From Sclerotiophoma versabilis (Eukaryota > Ascomycota > Dothideomycetes > Pleosporales > Didymellaceae): a DNA stretch of 64,000 nucleotides. Location of the stretch: the NCBI GenBank assembly GCA_012274445.1, contig JAAROD010000004.1:1612001-1676000 (forward strand), read 5' to 3'. Position 1 is the first letter of the stretch, and each line of letters starts with the position of its first letter. A program made the position numbers and the translations under genes. The notes under the pieces were generated by a model. That model did no database searches and was not told the DNA's origin. It worked only from the letters and a program-made list of their open reading frames with translations. Below, in pieces: positions 57,725 to 64,000 of this stretch.

Positions 57725-59542
57725 ATGATGCTTAATCTATTCGCCCTTCTTCCGACAGCACAAGTCGTCCTCGCAACATGTAGTTCACCAACAACATTTG
57801 ACTACGTCATAGTGGGCGGGGGAACTGCAGGCCTCGTCCTAGCCAACCGCCTCTCCGCCAACCCAACCACCACTGTCGCCGTGATTGAAGCCGGAGACTC
57901 GGCCTTCGATAATCCCAATGTGACGTACGTACCCAAGTCCATTGCAGAATTCGGTCTTGGTATTGGCACCTCTGTGGAGTGGGGATATACGACCGAGCCC
58001 CAGAAGTATGCCGCGAACGGGAATGTTACGTTGCCGTATTGGGCGGGCAAAGGTGTAGGAGGCTCGACGCTGATTAATGGGATGACGTATGTGAGGGCTG
58101 AGAAGAGGCAGATTGACGCCTGGGAAGCTCTAGGGAATGAGGGATGGAATTGGGAGAGTTTGTCGAAGTACTATGTGGAGCAAGAGAGCTTCTTAAGGCC
58201 GAACGAGCAGCAAGAGACGAACGGAGCGACCATTGATGAGAATGTTCATGGGTATGATGGAGATCTTGATGTAGCGTTTACGCCGTACTTGACTGGTCAA
58301 GGGGCATTTCGTCTCTTGAGGGAAACTCATGAGGCGAAGGGTTATGCTTGGAACAAGGATGTGAATACAGGGAGTATGCCTGGGTTTGATATCTGGCCGA
58401 TGACGCTGAACGCTTCTGCGATAACAAGAGAAGATGCTGCGAGGGCTTTCTACTATCCTGTTGCTAAGGAACGGCTGAACTTGCACATCTTCCTCAACAC
58501 CACAGCATCACGAATCCTTTGGAAGCAGTCAGATGACGAGTCAGGGAAGACTGCTTCAGGCGTTCAAGTTATCAGATCAGACGGAACAATCAGAACACTG
58601 CAAGCCACGAAGGAAGTCATCGTATCCGCAGGCTCCATCAGGTCACCTGCAATACTTCAACTGTCAGGCATCGGCAACCCATCTGTTCTGTCACCACTTG
58701 GTATTGAAGCCATCAATCCTCTCCCGTCCGTAGGTTCAAATTTACAAGACCAACCAGCAAACAACATCATCTACTCCTCCCCGACAAACTGGACCGGCTA
58801 CTCAACCTTCGCAACCTTTCTCACAGCATCCGACCTCTTCGGCGCCTCTCTCCCATCCATCACCTCTAGCATCCAGTCGAACCTAACTTCCTACGCTCAC
58901 CTCATCCTCTCCGACTCCCCGCCAAACTCCACAACCCTTAAAGTTCAGGAACAGCTCCTGCAACACCAGCTCGATCTCGTCTTCAACCCAAACTCCACCG
59001 TGCCGCTCGCTGAAGTACTTTGGATACCTACAGGCAAAGCCATTGCAGCACAGTTCTGGAACCTCCTCCCATTCTCGAGGGGCTCGATACATATCAATTC
59101 CACGAACCCGCTGTCTCAACCCTCTATCAACCCTTACTTTCTCCAGCTCCCCATCGACGCCCAAGTCCAGGCCGCCATCGCAGTGCGCGTACGGGAACTG
59201 TTCGCTACGCCGCCGCTCTCGCGCCACGTTGTGGATGAAGTGACGCCTGGGTTTGCAGTCGTGCCGCAGAACGCTACGTTCACAGATGTGGATGGCGCGT
59301 GGGCGAGGTGGATTCGGGCAAATTTCAACGGAAATTCGCATCCGGTCAGCACTTGCGGGATGTTGGCGAGGGAGCTGGGTGGTGTGGTTGATAACGAGGG
59401 GAAGGTGTATGGGACGCAGAATGTAAGGGTTGTGGATGCGAGTGTTTTTCCGACGCAGATTAGTGGCCATTTGAGTGCCAGTGTGTATGCATTTGCTGGC
59501 AAGATTGCGGACGCGATATTGAAGAATGAAGAAAAGGTGTAG
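57725..59542 (+). CDS. Secreted GMC oxidoreductase (FAD-dependent)
   Basis: FAD enzyme of the glucose-methanol-choline family (aryl-alcohol oxidase, glucose or choline oxidase/dehydrogenase relatives). It probably oxidises sugars or alcohols outside the cell; substrate is not determinable here. Intronless, 605 residues. Signal peptide about 1-17 (LLPTAQVVLA). FAD-binding VIVGGGTAG begins at residue 28, and GVGGSTLINGM is the first GMC signature. GSIRSPAILQLSGIG is the second signature region. The catalytic pair is His539 (GNSHPVSTCGM) and His582 (QISGHLSAS). Many N-glycosylation sequons (NVT, NAS, NTT, NST) support secretion. It is convergent with the epoxide-hydrolase-like gene. Confidence 0.92.
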   Translation: MMLNLFALLPTAQVVLATCSSPTTFDYVIVGGGTAGLVLANRLSANPTTTVAVIEAGDSAFDNPNVTYVPKSIAEFGLGIGTSVEWGYTTEPQKYAANGNVTLPYWAGKGVGGSTLINGMTYVRAEKRQIDAWEALGNEGWNWESLSKYYVEQESFLRPNEQQETNGATIDENVHGYDGDLDVAFTPYLTGQGAFRLLRETHEAKGYAWNKDVNTGSMPGFDIWPMTLNASAITREDAARAFYYPVAKERLNLHIFLNTTASRILWKQSDDESGKTASGVQVIRSDGTIRTLQATKEVIVSAGSIRSPAILQLSGIGNPSVLSPLGIEAINPLPSVGSNLQDQPANNIIYSSPTNWTGYSTFATFLTASDLFGASLPSITSSIQSNLTSYAHLILSDSPPNSTTLKVQEQLLQHQLDLVFNPNSTVPLAEVLWIPTGKAIAAQFWNLLPFSRGSIHINSTNPLSQPSINPYFLQLPIDAQVQAAIAVRVRELFATPPLSRHVVDEVTPGFAVVPQNATFTDVDGAWARWIRANFNGNSHPVSTCGMLARELGGVVDNEGKVYGTQNVRVVDASVFPTQISGHLSASVYAFAGKIADAILKNEEKV

Positions 59543-59863
59543 ACGGGGCTGGGACTGATAGGTGCAGTATGTAACTGTGAAGCACGGCTGCAAGTGTAGT
59601 CTCGCAGCGAGCTTGATCGCTAAGATGCTGGTCGTCACTACTCTCAAGCTTTTTACTCTCTTGGAGGGTTTCGCCAGGACTCTTCTTCGTATGTGGGCAT
59701 AGCTCCTGCGAAGAGCAGCGTTCCCGCAGTTTCCGAGTTCTAGCATTCCTGAAGCATCGAGTTCTAGAAATTGCCATGTCGTTGATTATCATTACGGTAT
59801 CCGAAAACGCCTCATATGTTACGACCATAGTACTTCCATCCATGTACGCGTGCAAATAAGCAA
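59543..59863. other. Convergent 3' intergenic
   Basis: About 320 bp between two converging stop codons, so it probably holds both 3' UTRs. No hairpin or repeat of note. Confidence 0.45.
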
Positions 59864-61420
59864 TCAGACCATGACATCAGGAGACTTTGCTGTCAGTTGA
59901 CGGTGCAGCAGCCGGCCAAAGCACTCTCTTATATCACTCGCCAATCGAGCCGGTGCCTCCCACGCGGGCATCTCAGCAGCTTCCTGATGCCTCCTGACCC
60001 ACGCAATCGGCCATGACGCAGCACCCCACATCAGCGGTATTGCAGTAGCTTGCGTTCGAAAGTTGCTGATCCCAAGAGGAACAGTGCAGTAAGCAGTCCA
60101 CGTTAGCGCCGAGGTCTCAATATGAGCTCTACGCAGCCAGCGAAGTCCAGCTTCGGCGCCTGGCAGCCACATCCTAGAGAACGTCAGCATAGGTATGTAC
60201 AATGAGGGATCCGTGATTACATACATCATCGTCCAGTTTAAGATGTCTGTTGGAGTCCATGTCCGTTTCTCGGCTAGTGCAGTCTCGTCCACACTTCCAT
60301 TCCGGGAGGCCTTCACTGTATTGTCGGATCGTGTACGCTCGTGCCCAGCGACCTCGTACTCTCGATTCTGCATCTCCAGCTCCCCGGGGTGAAGGAATGG
60401 CGACCTCGGCCGTACATTCATAGACATGCCATCGCCCTGCGTAGCCACAAGATCCAACAAAACCGCCAGCAGTCCAACCGGCGAATCGCACAGCGAGAAC
60501 GCCAGCGTCTGCGGCCTCAGCGAGAATAACTGGTGCATTACCGGCCCTATGGGTCGTGTGTTCGCCGCCTCCGTTCTTATCTTCCCCTTCTCTCCCTGCA
60601 CCTCAGCGGGAACATACCCGAAACTCAATCCTGCCCACTTCGCCCCTGTTACCCTCGCAACCTGCCACTTCAGCCATGCGCCAAACTGCCCCCTCAACAT
60701 CGGTCTCTGGAACACCGGATTCCACGTAAACACACCCAGCACGCTCTGACGCTCCCTCATTGCCAAAGCCTTGGCAACATGAAACCCCCATCCCGCCCCA
60801 CAAACTACATACTCCTCATACCCGAGCCTACGCATCAGCCCAGCAAAGACTTCCGCCGCCCCCGCGACACCAAACTCGGGCTCTGCGCTGGCGTCGCTGA
60901 AACCGAAGCCGGGGATGCTGGGGCAGACGACGTGGAATGCAAGGCCCGCTCCGGACAATCCAGCGGAGGATACAGGGTTGACCAAGTCAGTTATGATGCG
61001 TGAGATTTCGACGAAACTACCTGGCCAGTCATGAATATAGAGGAGCGGTACGGCGTTGGCGTGAGTCGAGCGGGCGTGGACGAAGTGTGTTCGTATAGAT
61101 TTCCTCTCGAGCTGCGATGCATCCACAAGCGGGGGAAGCAGGACCAGAGTGCGGAACTGGGGGAGAGTGGTGTTGAATTTGTCTTCTTCGGCACGCCAGT
61201 CGTACGTCTCAAGCCAGTGGTCCAGCAGTGGCTCGAGCACTTTCTTCGGCGTCCCGAGCGCCCACTGCTCGTCTGTGCTGTGTAGCGTCTCGTTCTCCTT
61301 GGGTAACCGCGTGAGTTCGAGTTTCTGCCTCGTCAGGTCTAGGTAGCGCGAGGAGACGTGCATGCTGTAAGGGACTATAGCGTCAATGTCCTCTTGGATC
61401 GTCTGCATGTTGCGGCTCAT
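59864..61420 (-). CDS. Epoxide-hydrolase-fold protein with lost active-site residues
   Basis: Alpha/beta-hydrolase of the microsomal epoxide hydrolase type with an N-terminal EHN domain. 518 residues from the ATG at 61420; the open frame extends 21 bp further, but through a non-ATG codon. EHN: FRTLVLLPPLV and the helical IDAIVPYSMHVSSRYLDLTRQKLELTRLP. The oxyanion HGxP reads HDWPGSF. The nucleophile motif GGDWG reads GAGWG, with Gly210 in place of Asp. The C-terminal GGHFA-type motif reads AEMPAWE, with Glu483 in place of the catalytic His. By these alignments it should not work as an epoxide hydrolase. It may bind a ligand or use another chemistry. A 14-bp minisatellite begins 33 bp upstream of the start. 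Confidence 0.82.
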   Translation of the reverse strand: MSRNMQTIQEDIDAIVPYSMHVSSRYLDLTRQKLELTRLPKENETLHSTDEQWALGTPKKVLEPLLDHWLETYDWRAEEDKFNTTLPQFRTLVLLPPLVDASQLERKSIRTHFVHARSTHANAVPLLYIHDWPGSFVEISRIITDLVNPVSSAGLSGAGLAFHVVCPSIPGFGFSDASAEPEFGVAGAAEVFAGLMRRLGYEEYVVCGAGWGFHVAKALAMRERQSVLGVFTWNPVFQRPMLRGQFGAWLKWQVARVTGAKWAGLSFGYVPAEVQGEKGKIRTEAANTRPIGPVMHQLFSLRPQTLAFSLCDSPVGLLAVLLDLVATQGDGMSMNVRPRSPFLHPGELEMQNREYEVAGHERTRSDNTVKASRNGSVDETALAEKRTWTPTDILNWTMMYVITDPSLYIPMLTFSRMWLPGAEAGLRWLRRAHIETSALTWTAYCTVPLGISNFRTQATAIPLMWGAASWPIAWVRRHQEAAEMPAWEAPARLASDIRECFGRLLHRQLTAKSPDVMV

Positions 61421-62176
61421 CTTGACTGTGACTGCAGTCAACCGTAGCTACATAAAAGTAACCACACGAAAGTAACCACGCAAAAGTAATTACATAGAAG
61501 TAGCCACGAAAGAGTGACTACACAAGAGTAACCACGCAAAACTGACGACGCAAAAGTGACTATGCAAAAGTAACTACTCAAGTGCACCAATACAGAAAGA
61601 TGTCACATAGCGCACAGATCAACGCAGAGAACACGCGAGAAGAGCGCAAGGGCATTCGCAGTATATACCGGCAGTTATCTAGACACGCTACATGGAAACA
61701 TGATATCCACGATTGCATCTCGACCATTTTTTTCCGCCCCAAAAAGGAGACCGGGCATGGTGAAAAGGGTAATGAACTGCGGAAGTACGTCAGGCATGCA
61801 TAGAGTCCGCGCGTACTTTAAGGCGTCTACTGTGCTTGTTGTCCCGCAAAAGATGAGAGTCTAGAATGTATTCGCTGTATTTCGTGGCTTGCTATTCGTT
61901 GTACCGGTATATGTCGGTGTGATTTGCTTCGGGACTGTTGCCACACTGTGGCTATGCACCGCCACTCAGGGTCCAACGATCGGCATACATACTGCTGGAT
62001 TGGGGATGCAAGTGAAGCGAAGCAGGGCCAGGCACGCCAATCAGCGTGTGCGGATCACAGATATCGAGTGCACTCCAGTAGGCGAGGCCGAACTGCATGT
62101 ACTTCGCGAAAGTTCCAGTGCAGCCCTGCCGTCTGCCCGTGGAAATGGCACATTCACTGCAGCAGACCGATAGCGC
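61421..62176. other. Intergenic with minisatellite, between epoxide-hydrolase-like gene and HID1
   Basis: About 750 bp. Besides the tandem repeat at 61453-61578 it holds the promoter of the epoxide-hydrolase-like gene and the HID1 3' UTR. Plus-strand frames here lack features. Confidence 0.45.
61453..61578 (+). repeat. Minisatellite, nine 14-bp units
   Basis: Nine units of exactly 14 bp in unbroken phase, near the consensus CAAAAGTAACCACG. Unit starts are 61453, 61467, 61481, 61495, 61509, 61523, 61537, 61551 and 61565. Units differ by a few substitutions but not in length. It lies in the 5' region of the epoxide-hydrolase-like gene. Confidence 0.85.
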
Positions 62177-64000
62177 CTACACATCCCTGACACCCGTCTG
62201 CGCCCCGCCACCTCCTCCTGTGCTCCCCGCCTGCCCCTGCCCTGTTCCTGGCACCGCACCCCTAAGATTCAAGCTTCCGATTCTCTGCACCAGATTGCTT
62301 CCGACGGCATCTACCGCGCCCCTGGGCGCCATCAAACTCGGCGTCTGACTCTCGCCCTGCTGGACCCTGAATAAGCGAATGCTGGTGTTGTTCCAGACGC
62401 CCGCGGTACCCTTAGCGACTACCATCTCGCTTGCAAACACGAAGCCCCAGAGTAAAGACTCGTACCAGCCGAGGCTGAGAGTTGACCATTCGAAGAGGTG
62501 CACGCGGATGGGCGAGGGCTCGATGGAGGGAATGGTGGTGGATTCAATGGTCTTCAGCGCGGTGGTGGTGTCTGTGCTGGAGGAGAGGGCGGGTGAAAGT
62601 GTTTGGATTAGCATGAGAGTTGTGTGTAGGGGGAGCTCGGAGAGCCAGGATTCGAGCTGTATTGTGTTAGCATGATGTACACAAGCTGACGGGATGGTGG
62701 TGCTTACCCATGTCACTGAGGGTGTGAAAAACTCGTTTGGTGCTAGACTAGGTGTACCATTCACGCTGGCAAGGCTCGTCATGCTATTCTGGCGCGAGAA
62801 AGTGGGTTGACCAACGGGCATCTTGCCACGTGCTTTCTCAGACATGCCTCGTAATTGCAGAGGTACAGTCTCATCGATCGAAGAGGCTATCGACGCGCTT
62901 CGTGACGCGCCTCGCGAGCCGCCTGAGGGTGGTGATTGCACTGGCGAAGTTGATTGCGGCGGTACGCTCGTCTCTTCCGCATCAGAGTCGTCGTCGTCGC
63001 TGCCAATAGCAAAAGCACTGTTTTCTTCTGGGACATTGCCCAACGACGGTGTGCGGGCAGCTGTGGGACTTCGTAGGCTGTCGATGGACGTCTGTCTTGA
63101 TAGCTCGGCTCCATTACCTTCTTTGCGCAGCTGGTTCTGGCGCTCAATCTCTTCTTGTCCGCTCTCAAGTGTGAAGTCTCGTAATGCCTGGAATCTTTTC
63201 CTAGATCGTATGATCGCGTAGATGAGATTGGGGTTGTCTGTTGGCCTCGATCAGCAAGAGTATCGTGTTAACGGTGAGGTATCTCTTACGCTTGTATTGG
63301 TGTTCGACCATAGCGTTGATCGCTTCGAGCAAGGAGTGGAGGAGGGTATGATTGTTTTCGTTAGCCAAGAGGAAGCTGGGCGATGACATGGACGCAAAGA
63401 GCTGTAATAATTTAGAGCTCGGTGCGCGCCCCAAGTTTTGTACATAGGCAGCAATGTTATTCAGGATGGCGAGCAGAGCTGGATATATCGGCTCCAGCTT
63501 GCCTTTGCCTGTAGTGAGCAGCGTGTATATGGACTATGCTGGTAAGCTGATGTCAGGATGTAGGTGCGTCAAACGTACTGTGATGACATAGTCGGCGTAG
63601 GTACCATGGAAGTTCGGTATCCGTATGCTCGGTGGTAGCGACTCTTGCCCCTCGAAGATCTTGTTTAGGCTCTTGCCAAACTGGGGTTCCACACTCAATG
63701 TCTGCAGCACAAAGACGCACATACGCACTAAGCCCTGCTTTGAGGGATCGTTGCGCTGGTCAATTGCATAATACAGTACCAGCACCACGAAGTCATGAGC
63801 CCTGTCTGTGTCGATGATAAAGGAGCGGAAACGCTTGTTGCACTGCAATGTTTCCCAGAACAGCATGATCATCTCAGGCGCCCATGTCAAAGACTTGTGG
63901 CTGCCAGGCAGGTATGATGAGTTCGCTTGCAGCTAGTGACGGTCAGCTTTAGCAGCGGCAAGTTCAGTAAGGGGGACGAACAGGCTGATTCAGAATTCTC
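62177..64000 (-). CDS. HID1/Ftp105-family (dymeclin superfamily) protein, 5' end outside window
   Basis: Hid1 family proteins are Golgi-associated peripheral proteins of the late secretory pathway (fission yeast Ftp105, budding yeast Ecm30, animal HID1). Exons seen: 64000-63982 (partial), 63932-63579, 63533-63290, 63237-62708 and 62656-62177. Introns of 49, 45, 52 and 51 nt have GTTCGT, GTACGT, GTAAGA and GTAAGC donors. Marks: LTWAPEMIMLFWETLQCNKRF, IRIPNFHGTYADYVIT, YPALLAILNNIAAYVQNL, EHQYKHNPNLIYAIIRSRKRF and WLSELPLHTTL, plus a polar spacer rich in Asp/Ser between them. The C-terminus is Gly-rich. About 541 residues are visible. The last intron (51 nt) is stop-free and a multiple of three, so a retained form stays in frame. 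Confidence 0.85.

Noticed and set aside
57725..61420. Possible secondary-metabolite cluster (GMC oxidase plus epoxide-hydrolase-like gene)
   Set aside because: No synthase, P450, transporter or regulator adjoins them. The two genes are only a convergent pair among housekeeping genes.

Overview
The window looks like a nuclear segment of a filamentous ascomycete. Most genes are interrupted by one or more short GT-AG introns (mostly about 45-160 nt) with CTRAY-type branch sites close to the acceptor. Both strands are used and genes are widely spaced. Protein families (SAGA/NuA4 Tra1, TFIID Taf6, a Hid1/Ftp105 homologue, a GH28 rhamnogalacturonase, a PDR-type ABC transporter) fit a plant-associated Dothideomycete, probably Pleosporales. 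The family-level placement is inference. There are no bacterial operons, CRISPR arrays, rRNA genes or convincing tRNA genes.

Layout. 0-2.2 kb: LCL2 and NOP10, divergent from one short promoter, then a small membrane protein of unknown function. 4.2-7.3 kb: an MCT-type MFS transporter convergent with a fungal CASTOR/GATS-like ACT-domain protein. 7.3-15.0 kb: a gene-poor stretch with decayed ankyrin-repeat pieces and a G-quadruplex-like array. 15.0-21.2 kb: a full-size PDR ABC transporter and an unrecognised single-pass membrane protein. 21.4-24.0 kb: SAR1 and TAF6, both minus. 24.0-26.9 kb: a long spacer with one possible small spliced ORF. 26.9-34.1 kb: a DDX60-type Ski2-like helicase, convergent with a secreted rhamnogalacturonase. 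35.2-46.9 kb: TRA1, the largest gene. 48.3-53.1 kb: an ELO fatty acid elongase and the PP2A B56 regulatory subunit. 53.8-57.1 kb: the TFIIIC tau95-like subunit and cytochrome c oxidase subunit VI. 57.7-61.4 kb: a secreted GMC oxidoreductase convergent with an epoxide-hydrolase-like protein. 62.2-64.0 kb: the 3' part of a HID1 gene running off the window end.

There is no single biosynthetic cluster. It is mainly a housekeeping neighbourhood (polymerase II and III transcription, the secretory pathway via SAR1 and HID1, lipid elongation, respiration) with a few accessory genes (transporters, secreted enzymes, the epoxide-hydrolase-like protein).

The strongest unusual signals are these. The SAR1 gene only yields a full conserved protein if a 2-nt and a 12-nt micro-exon are spliced in. 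The epoxide-hydrolase-fold protein appears to have lost its nucleophile and its catalytic His, and it sits just downstream of a nine-copy 14-bp minisatellite. A related degenerate repeat lies near the other end of the window. I did not find a convincing wholly new multi-gene system. Splice sites were assigned by eye from reading frame, consensus and remembered family conservation.
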